From positions 2,275,988 to 2,339,987 of the forward strand of contig MU004234.1 in assembly GCA_010405405.1 (NCBI GenBank): a DNA stretch of 64,000 bases. Direction: 5' to 3'. The notes under the pieces are model-generated. The model was given only the letters and a program-made list of their open reading frames with translations, did not search any database and was not told the DNA's origin. Within the stretch, counting starts at the first letter, position 1. The number at the start of each line of letters is the position of its first letter. The stretch comes from Microthyrium microscopicum. Lineage: Eukaryota > Ascomycota > Dothideomycetes > Microthyriales > Microthyriaceae. Both the position numbers and the translations under genes were made by a program. Of the stretch, positions 23,001 to 35,708 are shown in pieces.

Positions 23001-24893
23001 ATGCCCTCATCATCATGTCCTCCCCAACTCACCTTCACTGGAGATAACTCCGATGACCACTCCATCCAAACATCCCACCATGAATCTCTAGCTCAGACGC
23101 CTGTTTCGCTATCTGGCGATCCTGTCCTTCTCTCCTCTATCGATCGTTCAGAGTCTGAACTTGATAATAGACCGAAGACAGCACCTGGGATCCACACCTC
23201 TCCTCGTCTAAACGGACTCAGCTTGCCGCCCGCTCCGAGCCCCTTGACCGCCCTACCAAAACATATCGCGTCCTACTCCAAGCGACACAGAAAGAGCGCG
23301 AGCTCAATTGACTCCTCATCCGTTCCGACACAGACAATCATGAAGGCACTTGTCACTCGGCCACCGCCAAACTCACAGTCCGCCATCAACACCATCCGCT
23401 CATTACGCATTGGTAATCCCAAGAGCGACGATACCACAATGGCCCGCGCACGCCGTTTGTCAGAAGCCCTGTCGGAGCTACATTTAGAGTCGGATAGCAT
23501 GGAAGCATCAATAGGAAGACTATCTGCGCTTAATTCGCCGTGTTTTTACCATAGGCGGTTTGAAGAGTCGGTCGATATAAATAGAGTTTTGGAAGAACTG
23601 GAAGACGACGGATTCCTTTCTCATACGCGCTTCATGCAAACCGCTACTGGTGTCCGCGAAGTCAGCAGGCAGCTACAACGCAAACCAATGAAGCAAGCGG
23701 TCCGCAATATCATGATCGTCACCAAGGCTCGCGATAATGATCTTGTCCTCCTCACCCGCCAACTCGCCGAGTGGTTGCTCACTACTCCACGATACGATTC
23801 GGACATTGGAGTGACTGTCTATGTCGACGCCAAGCTCAAGCGATCGCGCCGCTTTGGTGCCGAAAGTCTAGCTGCACTCGATCCCCGCTTCGCTACTAAT
23901 TTGCGATACTGGACGCCGGATATGTGCTGGAGCAGTCCGGAGCGATTTGACCTCGTGTTGACTCTCGGAGGCGACGGAACAGTTCTATATACTAGCTCGC
24001 TATTTCAGCGCATCGTTCCACCCATCCTACCCTTCTCATTAGGCTCTCTCGGCTTTCTGACTAATTTCGAATTCAACTCTTATAGAGATACACTCAACGC
24101 CGTCATGGGTGACGCCGGAATGCGCGTAAACCTTCGTATGCGTTTCACCTGCACAGTGTACCGCGCAGGATCCGCACCACCTGGCTCACCCGTCGAAGCG
24201 GAGCAATTCGAAGTCCTCAACGAGGTATGTTGTCCTCCCAGTCGCTTTCCGTTCACCACTAACAAATACCTATAGGTAGTAGTTGACCGCGGTCCATCGC
24301 CTTACGTCTCCAACCTCGAAATTTACGGCGACAACAATCTCCTCACCGTTGTCCAAGCCGATGGCTGCATTTTCAGCACACCCACCGGCTCCACCGCTTA
24401 CTCCCTATCCGCCGGCGGATCCCTCGTACACCCTGACATCCCCGCCATCTTGCTCACGCCCATCTGTCCTCACACGCTCTCCTTCCGACCTATGCTCCTT
24501 CGCGACTCTATGGCGCTCCGTATCGCTGTCCCACGTAATAGTCGCGCTACAGCATATGCGGCGTTTGACGGCAAGGCTCGTGTGGAACTCAGGGAAGGCG
24601 ATTATGTGACCATTGCGGCAAGCCAATATCCGTTCCCGACGGTCTTATCAAGGGAGACGGAGTGGATTGACAGTATTTCAAGAACATTGCGGTGGAACAC
24701 AAGAGGCGCGGCGCAAAAAGGCTGGGTTAGAGGTGACGACTTTGCCCTTGGCGAAGAGGAGGGTGAGCCCGAGTTTGATATCGATTTTGAAGAGGATGGT
24801 GGTGATTCAGGGTACAGTGGCGAGGGGAGTAGCGCAGGTTTTGGCGCCTCGAGTCCGACTAAGGGCCGGAGGGTTGAGGGAGCAATGTTCTAG
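23001..24893 (+). CDS. NAD kinase (ATP-NAD kinase, UTR1-like)
   Basis: Exons 23001-24224 and 24276-24893, 613 aa; the 51-nt intron joins LNE to VVVDRGPS. The enzyme phosphorylates NAD to NADP using ATP. The family signature GGDGT lies at about residues 323-327 (LTLGGDGTVLY). The second nucleotide-binding block PTGSTAYSLSAGGSLVHP is at about 441-458. Between them come FSLGSLGFLTNF and the beta-rich domain VVQADGCIFS. The first ~200 residues are Ser/Pro-rich and low in conserved motifs, as in the cytosolic fungal enzymes. The last ~70 residues are strongly acidic and Gly/Ser-rich. The start at 23001 is the first ATG of the main frame. A spliced alternative beginning at 22679 fits equally well and adds eight residues. 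Confidence 0.93.
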
Positions 24894-25414
24894 CAGTAAC
24901 GTGGAAGTTTGGATGTGTTCTAGTTGGGGGAGATGGGGGGAACGTCATGATTGTGATTACTGTTTGGTGATACCCGATAGATCGACTTAGAAAGAAAGAT
25001 ACGATGCACTTGATGTGCTTGTTGGATGGCTGGGTAGAGGGGGTTATGATGATATGAATATATGATCTTTTTGGTCACATTGATGATACCGTTGGTGTTG
25101 CGATTTCATCTCGAATTCGGGTATGATCTTGAATTATTCGAAAGACAGTACATGGTTCATCTGTACATACATCATAGAATTCGGACCCGATTTGAGCGTT
25201 AGCAAATCCTCCATAACGGGCGTCTATCAACCCGTGTTTATGCCACTATTGTGACGTTTCTTGGTTTCTACTGCTGTGCACGAACACGAATCGCGATGGC
25301 CAACTGCCGCCCTCCTCCATCTCATTCTCCTTTTAAGTAAAGCCATGTCCCCAACGCATCCCATCATCATGTTGCACCTGTGTAGTTGTTTCCATTGCCT
25401 TGGCTATATGCGAG
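24894..25414. other. Intergenic, no gene seen
   Basis: 3' region of NAD kinase and upstream region of the broken NO VEIN-like gene. Nothing recognised. Confidence 0.5.
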
Positions 25415-28400
25415 ATGGTCGAAGGCACTCGTACAATGCGTGAAGCTGCCGCCAGGCTGATCCATCAGTTGCGCGCGCAGAATGGGCCGATTACAGCAGC
25501 GGATAGAGAATTTTTAAGAGCTAGGCCGGACCTTCTTAGGAATCTTAATTCTGCATATAGACAAAGAGGCACAGATCTTCAATCGTAAGTTGTGAAAATC
25601 TGGAGATTTAGATGAGCTTCTAAGTTCATCCTGTCAGACGATTCGACAGTCTACATAGCACGACCACTGGATATCTTTATGAACTTATCCGGAACGTTGA
25701 TCAGTGCTGCTTTGGTAAGGCTGCATCTGAAAACAAAGTGCCAGAGCTGAGCATCATTTTATATTCGGATCGACTTGTCATCCAGTCCAACGAGGATGGG
25801 TTCACTGAAGCTGATGTAGAAGATATTTGCTCTGCTGGGGAGACTCTGCCTCGTGAGGCTGGGTTATATGCTGGACAAAACGGATTTGGCTTCAAGTCTG
25901 TCTTCAGCATCGCCCAGACGATCCATATCCAATCTGAGCCGTTTTCATTTGCTTTCCACCATAAACGAGGAGACGATAATCACTGATCTGAGATGATTAC
26001 GCCGCACAATGAGAGCTTTTTTGACCTACCAGAAGGAGTCCAGACTCGTATCACACTGGAATTTTTGGAAGACCTTGACTTGGAATCGCTACAAGCACAA
26101 TTGTCCGAATTTGACGGCAAATATCTACTTTTCCAGAAACGATTGTCGCTGATCTCAATCAAAATTGTAGGATTAGACAATCAAGCTACCCTACATCGTA
26201 TTTACTATATTATCGCCTCTGAGAGCCATCGTGTACTTCGGATGCAGAATGGATTGGACTCCTCTATCACATTCAACTACTATTGGGTCGCAAAAGTAAC
26301 TGTCTCAGACATGCCAGAAGAACCAACGCGGATAATGATCAAGGAGACCGATGTGACACTAGCGTTTCCCTTGGATGAGTTCGGAATGCCTCTGATTTCC
26401 AATCAGCCGCTGTTTGGAGCTCTTCCGCTGCCATCCTTCGGTCACAAGGTTCGTTAAATACTTCATGGGTCAGCTTCTAGTAACGAATCCTAACAATATA
26501 TGTAGTTTATCATCCATGCCGATCTACTGTTGAAAGCTGGAGAGCAAGGCATACTGCATGCAATACCCTGGAACGTCCATTTGATAATGAAGGTTGCCTG
26601 GGCCTTTTTTAAAGCCATATCGTCATTCCTCGGCCATACACAGCTCATAAACCATTGGGTTCAATACCTACCTCTGGACGACAGCCTCTCCTCACATGCA
26701 TGGCGTGTGGCTAACGAGACACTTTTCGAAGTATTAAGACCTCTCACGATTTTCAAATCTGACGTACCGAAAATTCACTTGGCCAAAGATCTTAGAATCG
26801 TGCCATTGAAATACCGAGATCTACATGGGGTACCACTTCTAAGAGATCTTGGTGATGAGAAGTGCGCGTATGTGTCCCATGAATATAACGCTGTTGACCT
26901 TGAGGTCTTGAAAGAATTGGGTCTCAAAGAGCTCTCGGAGAGTTCGCGTATCGCATGGTTGGTGACCTGGAGAGCTCAGAACCTCGATTCAAAACAAGGT
27001 CGAATGACGTTGGATGGAGTTCTCGGATGGCGGACCTGATCTCAACATTACTGGACCAAGATGAATATGTCGCCGGCTTCAAGGCAGCCCCTTTCATTCC
27101 CCTTAAAAATGGATCATGGACTTCCGCGAAAACAACTCCATATCTAGCGATCGACAGTTGTGGAAGCATCGGTATACCAGAAGACTTTGGTCTAAGCATT
27201 GTCGAGCCAAATGCAGTCAGTGTCCCAAGTCGAAAGAAGCTGTTCTTGAAGCTCGGAGTCAAGGAGTACTTTCCCAAAGACGTATTTCCTCTCATTGAAC
27301 AAACCTATCGAACAGGCACTGTCTCCCGTAACAATTCTTTCAGTCATATCAAATTCCTGTTCTGGAACCACGACAAACTTCCTCATTCAGGCGTAGCGAT
27401 CAAGATCCGATCCAAGGATCCTCATGCCGGTCCTGCTGAGCCTGATATGTTTTTGATAGACGATAGATCTCGCGGCTGGACATACAACCCATGGTCCACT
27501 TTCAACAAGCACTCCGCGATACAACTATTGGGCGCGACTTTGCCAGCCGAGTTAGCTGGCTGTTGCCAATATCCCGATTTTGGCTATCATCTACAGCTGG
27601 CACCCATGGAGGTGCGCCACCTTTGCCTTGGAACGAAATGGTTTATTACGTTTATTGGAGCATTGGAATATCCTCAACTTTGCTCTAGGGTAGACTCAAA
27701 AATGAGATCTGCAGAAGTGGAGTATATCGCGAAACACAAACCACAGCACCTTCTCAGAGTTCTGGAAGCTAGCTGGCTCCAATATTATCAAAGCGAAGAC
27801 TGGGACGACTACTTTAAAGCCGTTGAAGTTCCTATCCTTGAATCTGACCAACCTAGAGAGCTGCAGAATACCTGGTTACCATTGCCCAAGCTTCGAGAGA
27901 TAGTACGCCGGTATGATCTTGAAGTCGATTTCGGCTTTCTCGCAGAGCTTACAGATATCGGTGATCTCGGTCACTTTACTTTCAGGTTTCTGGATCGATT
28001 GGGAGTGGGAATGGGCGATGATGTTTCATTTTGGCTCCAGCTTTTACGCCAAATCCGTAGAAATGATACTCCAAATCGAAAGTCCGTGTTTGAGATCTAC
28101 GAACGTATTCAGAGCCTTGGAAACCAACATGGCGACCAAATCAGGTAACGTTCCTTGCTGTCGTCGATTCATGCAATGCCTGCTGACTGAGGAATGATAC
28201 AGAAAGGCTTTCGATGAGGAATCGCTATTTCTCAACACCATCGATGGGCCCCATATAACCTGGAGACGTAGAAGTCATATGGCTTGGGACGGACCTAGTT
28301 GGCTGTCGACGCCGACTTGCTTGGGTTCTAATCCCCAGTATTCGCACCTACGCCAGCTCTTCAAAGTCACCCTTGCCTTAAACGATGTCGCTGTAAAACA

Positions 28401-30483
28401 CTTCCTTGATGCTCTCAAAGTCACTAAGATGAACTCAGCAGTTTGCTTTCCGCGCATCGGGTACAGTCAGGTCAAGCTGACGTATGCCGAACTTTCAAAA
28501 GCTGTGGACGGCGGTGCTGATTGAGAGGTTGCGATTCAGATCAAGTACGTACATCATGCGCAAAAAACGCCTCTTACAATTCCCATCTAACGCTGTTAGG
28601 CATTTCTTCGAAGCTGAGGAGCTTATATATCTACCACAATGGGCAACATGGCACGGCCTTCGTGACTGTATCTGGGCCCACGAGCATATCCATATACCTG
28701 GGAAAATGAACCTGAACCCAGAACATATTGAACACACGATTCTTCGTGGGTATCCGTGGTATCCCAGACCAGACATTCGCCGAACGAGTAAACGCGTTAG
28801 TTGAGTTGAGCGCTGCCAATTCTGAAAGTAAAGTGCGAGATGTTCTGCTTGAAATGCAAAATATTTCCAGCTTCAATCCGACTCCCGACTCATTGATTAA
28901 TCTTCATGACTGCAGGTTTTGGCCCATTACAAGATTCTTCAGCCTATCTGGATACGCTGGGTTTGTGGACCACACAGTAGACTTCGTTATCATGGACCAT
29001 GCGATTGATCGTGAACTTTTCACGGGTAGAATCAATTTATTGGTGTTTATACTGGAAGAACTACCCACTATTAGACCAATTCTACAAGCATTTGATATTA
29101 CCAACTGATTCATCACTGAGAGGGTTGAGCGCACCATTTTCAGACCACAGCCAGGAACGTTTCACCAACACCTCACCAATGACCTACGAAAGAAAGCTCA
29201 TGCTATATGTCGGTAAGTCGCTTTCATCCCCTGCTATGGCTGTTCTAGCTGATCACTTTAGTTATGCGGTACATTATGGAAGCAGACGCTTCCGACCCTC
29301 ACCAGACATGCTGTATCAAAAGTTGAAGAATCTTCGGTTTTTCTTATGTCCTCTGCATCCTAATGGAGCTGCTGTCAAATTATCCATGACGGTCGATGGT
29401 CAGCTCGTCGAGGTTGAAAGCGACGAGTCATACTTTGACTTGATCGAAACTGAAAGCTATTTTGAGATTCGGCTGCCATTCCACAGTGAGAATCGAGAAA
29501 TTCGCATATTACGGCAACTCCCTATAGCTTTCCTGAAGATTCTTGGAGTACCAGACCCATTATCAGGAGTAAGTCTAGGCAGTGTTCTCATAGCATCGAG
29601 CCTGTTCAGAGTCAATGCACTATTGAAACAACTCAGAATCATACAAGTTCCAGATATACCAACGATCACCGATGATGATCTTCCTCGATCCTTATCGACT
29701 CTGAACCACTTGGTACAAGATCTTTCTATTCAACCTAATCAAGTACCGGTTCCAAGTGTGGTCGTACCGACTGTGACAGCCTCGTCTATTCCTCTAGTAA
29801 CATCACTGGACCGGCCAGATCTGTACAGAGAACTTTTGTGTACGGCGGTGTACTTCGCCAGAAATACGGATCTACCTCTCCACAGGGCAATGATAACTAC
29901 TACCATACCTGGCATCCCCTTCGACGCAATGACGGCCGTCGAGTCGACTAGCAACGCGAGCCCCAAATTCCGTTACATTGGTGCCGCCGGTGAGCTATTT
30001 GCCTACGAAATCCTCGCATCTCTGCAACTTCCAGGCTTTGGACTTGACACATGGCAGAGTACGATGCGCAATCATGTCCGACTCCACGATCAATACGCCA
30101 ATGTACCGTTTTCCAACGCATATGAAGATGGTGACATATTATACGCGGATACCAGCGGCTTGTTGACACAAAAGCTGATCACGAAAGGCTATCTCGAGGG
30201 CCATAGATGGGTCGGACGCAAGCCAAAGTACTTTTTCGAAGTGAAAACTACTGTTGGGCCGATGGACACTCCATTCTATCCTAGTGCGGATCAGATTTCT
30301 ATCATGGAGCGGATGGCGTTAACGAATTATGCGAATCAGAACATTTATGTGATATGGAGAGTCTTTCAACTTGGCAAGTTGGGAATGGGCTTTACGCTGT
30401 ATGTTGATCCGTATACTCTTGAGAAGCAGGGTGTTCTGCGATTTGAGTCTGTGGACGGGAAGTGGCAGGTTACGCCAACATGA
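25415..30483 (+). pseudogene. Broken NO VEIN-like gene: GHKL ATPase with DUF3883-type C-terminus
   Basis: Six exons can be followed (25415-25584, 25638-26448, 26506-28144, 28203-28544, 28600-29213, 29262-30483) with good splice sites and near-continuous homology-like text of about 1,600 residues. N-terminal part: Bergerat/GHKL fold with ELIRNVDQ (Mg/ATP box, Asn kept), SNEDGFTEADVEDIC and GQNGFGFKSVF. C-terminal part: AAGELFAYEIL, then YFFEVKTT, the nuclease-like NO VEIN/DUF3883 domain with a plausible E...ExK metal site. The reading frame is interrupted by in-frame TGA codons at 25984, 28522 and 29106 and by frameshifts near 26,955 (-1) and 28,728 (+1). None of these is explained by an intron. 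I therefore call a pseudogene, though sequencing errors could account for some lesions. Intact relatives are common in fungi, with unknown function; related plant NO VEIN is nuclear. Confidence 0.75.
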
Positions 30484-30792
30484 ACGTCAGCACTAAATCT
30501 ATCCTTTTGTGGCTCTTCACTTACTGGGGCTATTGATTAGCTACTAGCTCGTATCTAGGTAGAGTTCATTGAGAAATTACCAACCATCTTTAAGCTTGAT
30601 ATCATTCATTAAACTATACAATCTCATGGCAATATGTCACAATGTGTGCTCGCTGTTTAAGCTCTCAAAATATTCAGTCAACAGAGCAGCATTTCGGTGC
30701 CAGCACCTATGTAGAGACACATCGACGAATAACTAAACTCAAGTCCTGAGTACTGGACGCATTATTGATTGAAAACATTCATATTATTCATG
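30484..30792. other. Convergent 3' spacer
   Basis: Spacer between the broken NO VEIN-like gene (plus) and the CorA-like gene (minus). No gene. Confidence 0.5.
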
Positions 30793-33249
30793 TCATGTCG
30801 TTTCATCATCAAGAGTCTGAACTCTATTAATCTCAGCACTGTGAGTTTCAGCACTGGATCTCGCAGCTTCAACACCAGTGGATGCTCCGTTACTATGAAC
30901 ACTAGCATCTTCTACATCATGCTCCGGAGTATTTCGAAAACGGAGCTGTCGAAATACTGCCGCCAGCGTGGCCGTCCAGTCACGTTTTGGCCGTACGAGG
31001 CTTGGCTGGCCATTTCGGATTCGGAAAGTATGTGGTTGACGTTTGAACTTTCGCTTGACATATTTTTCGTCATTCCAAAAAGCGAGACCAAGCGGAAGGA
31101 CAATGGCCATGAAACTGAGGATAAGCATCACTGCTTTCAAGCTGACATCAAGGAGCGGCCTCGTCCAAAGAAGAGCAGCCGGGATGATCAATACTCCAAT
31201 AGCGATGCCCCCAAGAACAAATCCTATTGCACCTGTGGTCAGTAATCCCTTCAGATATTTCAGCTGGAGAAAGTAAAGTAAAAAGAGCCTCGTCGGTATC
31301 GGTTGCTTTGCACGCAAACCTGATTGATACCTGATGGATCGCGCGAGATGAGTTCTGACTGTCACAAAGATAGAGCTTCGAATGGCAAGTCGTACACCAT
31401 AGACAAGCGATATGGCTATGATGGACCCTACAATGAAATACGATATATCCACTCCTCCGCTGAGTGGTCGTATTTGCATACTGAATAGGGAAGCCACGCA
31501 AGATATGGGAATGAACAAAAATCCAAGCTCTGTCAATCGGCCAACGCTCTCTGCCTGATCTATGCCACGCTTATTCTCAAGCAGAGCCATTTCTTCGCGC
31601 AAAGATCTTTGCGTTTTGTCAATACTGTCGATAGCACTGCCCAAGGTCTGAAGCATAGTGATTTCGAATGTTGATCCTAATGTCTTTCCCAGTTGTTCTT
31701 CAAGGAAGGCAACAAATTGCTTGGTTTCATCTCTGATGGCTGATATTTCTTGTTTGACGCTTGTTAGTGTATTTCGCCAATAGCCCAACCGCCCTTGTAA
31801 GACAAAATCTTCCGCGGAATCTCTTTCAACATCGGATAAGAAGCGTTCTAATGACTTGATGAATTCTAGAGTATCCTTTTGTATCATTACTAGGATTTGG
31901 TTTATCAGTGCGTTCTCTGATTCCAGTTGGCGGTTTTGTTGAAGCCAATGCTCTATGTCACCTAGAGTATCTGTTTCAGACTCCAATAGTTTCGAAAGAA
32001 CCTCTTGTTTTGCTATATCCCAAGGAGACCCGTCAAAGATCATATGAAATTTGGCATCAAGTGTTTCAACATTCCTCTTTTGAGGAACCATCATTTTCTC
32101 TCTGGTAATAACTGCGGCTGGTGGTCTAGGTCTATCGCTTTGGGTTCCTTGGCCAGTTCTTTGCGACTTTACCGTCCTTGTTGTTTTCCTCAGAAATGGC
32201 ATGGGATCCAGCAGAACGCAAACTGTTTCAGGTTAGCAGGCGACGTCTTGTTGGGAGCAAAGACATGCAGTACGTACTAGTCGTCGGGTGGTCCGGTCGA
32301 TGTATAACATTGATTGATATTCTCTCCTGCCAGGCAACAGGATACCCTCCTTCTGCGGAGCTAGCAGTGGTATTAACACGATCGGGATTAGATTCTAATA
32401 GAAATTCATTTCTAAAGATGTTGGTTCTCAAACGTATGGTTTCCGTTGTCTCTGAATCTATGATGCCAGCTCGACTTTTCCTTTTGGATGTGATAACGTC
32501 TTCAATAAGCACGTTTCTGTTGACGATGTCGACCATATCCACTCTGAAGCGAGTAACAGGTCGTAACCATTTGATTGATGCAAATGATTTTGTGAATGAT
32601 CTAGTATTCCATGTCTTGGGGCTTTGCTGGAAATTTGTCAGTAATGATCAATAAAAAAGGTAGCGATGTCAGCAAGCTTTGATTATCATGCTGCAAAGCT
32701 TTGAGTAAGCAAGTTCCAGAGCTGACTTACATCATTTTCATAGCTTTGCGAGTATCCGGCCTGATATAGATGGGCTTCGACAAATTCTGGATTGATATTT
32801 GACGTTCGAATCAAGTTTTCGATGATGCCCTGATTGATATCCGAAAAGATGAGAACTTGACTTTGTATGACCGGGGAAATTCCGTCGCCAGCCTTGGATC
32901 CAGTCACTTTAGACTTCTTTTGATCGCCGCTTTCATCATTGAACGTTGCCTGAAGTTCAAACGATATGCCGCGACCAGAATTCTTGTTACGTGGTGTTTG
33001 GCGTAAATTGTAAAGGTGTGGCATTACATTTGAAAGAAGATCCAAACGATTGACGGTCTTCTCATTATCTGGCTGCGGGTTCTCATTATCTGGCTGCGGG
33101 ATCTCACCAGTTGATATGGATATGTCGACGTTTCGAATTGGACTTCGGACCAACCTCTTCCCAAGACGCGGTGATTTGGGACATGACGCGCGTTGTCCCT
33201 CGCGTTCTTGCTCCACATCATCCCCGAGATTGTCATCTTCTCCATTCAT
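30793..33249 (-). CDS. Fungal CorA-like membrane protein, four helices, degenerate GMN motif
   Basis: Complement of 30793-32222, 32278-32626 and 32731-33249, at least 765 aa; introns of 55 nt (branch GCTAAC) and 104 nt keep frame. N-terminal third polar, with INPEFVEAHLYQAGY and then KWLRPVTRF, TNIFRNEF and VCVLLDPMPF, blocks seen in fungal CorA-like proteins. A long helical, coiled-coil-like stretch follows (about residues 350-490). The first membrane helix carries LTELGFLFIPISCVASLFSMQ. In true CorA Mg2+ channels this place reads GMN, here SMQ, so ion transport is doubtful. Three more helices follow (SYFIVGSIIAISLVYG, GAIGFVLGGIAIGVLI, AVMLILSFMAIVLPLG), then a basic/acidic tail. The start is uncertain: an upstream exon beginning near 33,411 (MLPYPETVPTSTRA) is possible but I could not join it in frame. 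Confidence 0.75.
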
Positions 33250-34147
33250 TGATGTGCTACTCAATGTTATTCAAGGAAACGAGTCCAGTTTGTTCCATAC
33301 TTACGTTTAGTGGTTGAGCGTGTCCAATCTGTGGAGCCAGATGCTTTCGTGCTTCGACCACGATCCTAATGGCTCTGGTGCTGGTTGGCACTGTTTCTGG
33401 ATATGGCAGCATAAAACTGGACTGGTTCTCCAAACGGCCGGGTCTCCTGCAAGTTTTCGGACGCGACAGCGATGCTGAAACTGGCGGCGATGTGGTGTTC
33501 TCAGGTGGCGATATACATACAAGGTCTATGTAGTACTCTACAGTGTACCCCCCAATTAATCAGTCTCTCCGTGTGCACAAGTATCACCCTCTACACAATG
33601 TTTGCTCTCCTTTTCCGTTCAGGCTGGCTTTGTTGCGAGAGCGCGCCTTGAGCAGCAGTGGCGTCCTTGAAAAAGTTTGACCGGCGCCTCGGTGCTGCGA
33701 TGCAGGCTCACAGGCTACAGCGGTGCCCGCCACATTTATCGAAACTCGAACGGTACTCTACGCCCATCCTGTATTTCATGAACGCGTCGACAACCTTGTC
33801 ATCTAGGTACCTAGGCAAGTACGAAGTTTGTTCATGACTTCAAATTGCCCAAGTACTACCGTATACCTAACGTGCTCAACCGCTTCTGATCCCGCGTCCA
33901 TCACAATTAGCTCACGTATGCTGAGCGGGCAATTGTGAGTCGAATCCTGATTTTGGCCCCCACTGCCCCCAACTGCTGCGAACATCTCGGACTCGGCCTC
34001 CCGTCTTTTTTGTGCAACAATCCTCGCTTCTGACAACTTCGCTTTTCAATTTCCTTGCACCTACTCATCTTCCCAATCATCGTATATTTGTACCTTGGGA
34101 GCCCAAGAAAACTTCAGACCGGAGACATTTGACAAAATACGTTTGAC
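33250..34147. other. Divergent promoter region
   Basis: Between CorA-like (minus) and FIG1-like (plus) genes. It may contain the true first exon of the CorA-like gene near 33,304-33,411. A minus frame at 33803-34036 has no motif. Confidence 0.45.
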
Positions 34148-35037
34148 ATGCCTAGATTCGCTGTTTCTGACATGAGATTCAGCGGTTTTGCCTTTGAACG
34201 TGGCCTTATAATACTGATCGCGTTGGTCATAATCATGCAATGTATGTGAGCTTAGCAGTTCAGTCTTACTCCGAAATTATGCGATATGTCAATCCGGCAC
34301 TAACAACTGTTATAGCGCTAGTACTATCTGGAAGCTCTTCTTCATTGGAATCGGATCATCTTTACATAGTAGGACTGTCCAATGTAGAGCAGAAAACTGT
34401 TTCCAAGGTTTCAGTAGGCTACTTTGGGCTTTGTATCCGCAGTGGCCAGAGTGTGGACTGCAAAAAGGATTTGAAGAGCCTGGCTCTTTCGGTTGGATCT
34501 GGATTATCCCAGACGAGCATGTTAAAGTACGCGGACGCATATCGAAGCGACGTGTTGTTCAGCGGCTTTCTGTGCGTTGCGAATTGCTCACTGCATCCTT
34601 CCAAATGATCACTAACTGAGCAATTTAGCGTTGGAAGCATTGCTTTATCCTTGATTTGCGCGATCCTCCTGGCGACATTTCCAGGTTGGCACGAAGATGA
34701 GGATGAGATAACCGGCTCCATTATTGATGTCAAGCCTTTTCCTTCAAGACCGGTTGTTCAAGTAGCCCATGTTTGCATTATTGCTAGCGAGATGTTTGCG
34801 TTCATTGCTGCACTTTGGCAGCACGTCTCTGCTGCAACATTTATTGCTTTGATAAATGCGACAGATTCAATCGCAAAGCCGCATATTGGCAAGATAGCTG
34901 TATCATTTGTCTGGCTCTCGTTCGGTTTACTTTGTTTGTGCCACCTTGGAATCTGGTCCATACAGGTTTCTATGAGCGTTCTGGACCGACTTGTCAGTGA
35001 TGGGGGATCAGAAAGCGAGGGCGAGATTGCCATTTGA
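34148..35037 (+). CDS. FIG1-like four-helix membrane protein
   Basis: Exons 34148-34241, 34316-34571 and 34629-35037, 252 aa, introns of 74 and 57 nt with branch sites. The first helix is near the N-terminus (GLIILIALVIIMQ). An extracellular loop follows with SVGYFGLCI and two further cysteines, the GxFGxC-like signature of the FIG1/claudin-like group. Then come three helices (VGSIALSLICAILLATF, VCIIASEMFAFIAALW, VSFVWLSFGLLCLCHLG) and a short acidic tail. In yeast Fig1 acts in low-affinity calcium entry and membrane fusion during mating. In filamentous fungi relatives are implicated in fusion and sexual development. Membership is inferred from topology and the loop motif; a SUR7/PalI-type protein is the alternative. 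Confidence 0.65.
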
Positions 35038-35708
35038 AAACCTTTGACGGGAGCTTGAGACCAGAATAGGGGACGAAAAGAGGTTACAAACTCTGCCATA
35101 TATGATTGCACAAGGTTTTCGAAGCCAGCACAATAACAGGTACTTACTACTAAGTATCTGGAAATACAGAACTACACCCACCTGTCATGCAGGGAAGCCG
35201 ATCCCTTCACTTCAGCCAATGGACACACTGGTTCCAGTGAATCAACATACCACACTTTGTTGTTTTTCCCTCAAATCCCTCCAACCTGATGTTGCATAAG
35301 AGTGAGGCCATGGTTCGGATTACCAGCCACCGATTAAACAAGCAGGTTTTACGGCGCAGATGCGTGTGTCCGAAGCCACACGTGACAAGAACCGTGGAAA
35401 ATGAAGATAAACTCCATGATAGCCCAAACATGGTGACTGTCAAATATTCTTGCATTCATCCAGAAATATACGAAACTTGGGAGGGAGAAGCATCTGACCA
35501 ATCAGAGAGTGACCAGGGTCTTTGCTGCCTACCGCCCGCGTTGAATTCGGCTGAGCGCAAGGCTGCAATTCCAATCACTGCTCAACCAATATTGCCACCC
35601 AAAATGTCTGTCGCAGAATAAAAGGCCATTCTATTCATCCTTTGGCTGCCCATTACCAGCCGTCCGTTCTTTATCCCTATTTCTACCGGAAATCCCAATT
35701 ATGAAATT
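35038..35708. other. Intergenic, no supported gene
   Basis: A 110-codon plus frame (35289-35621) lacks motifs and an intron context, so it is not called. The rest contains the promoter of the next gene. Confidence 0.45.

Noticed and set aside
25984-29108. In-frame TGA codons as selenocysteine or programmed readthrough
   Set aside because: Dikarya lack selenocysteine insertion, and the two accompanying frameshifts favour gene decay or sequence error.
33304-33411. Possible first exon of the CorA-like gene (starts MLPYPETVPTSTRA)
   Set aside because: The GTAAGT donor is good, but no acceptor joins it to the downstream exon in frame without a stop, so it is not in the model.
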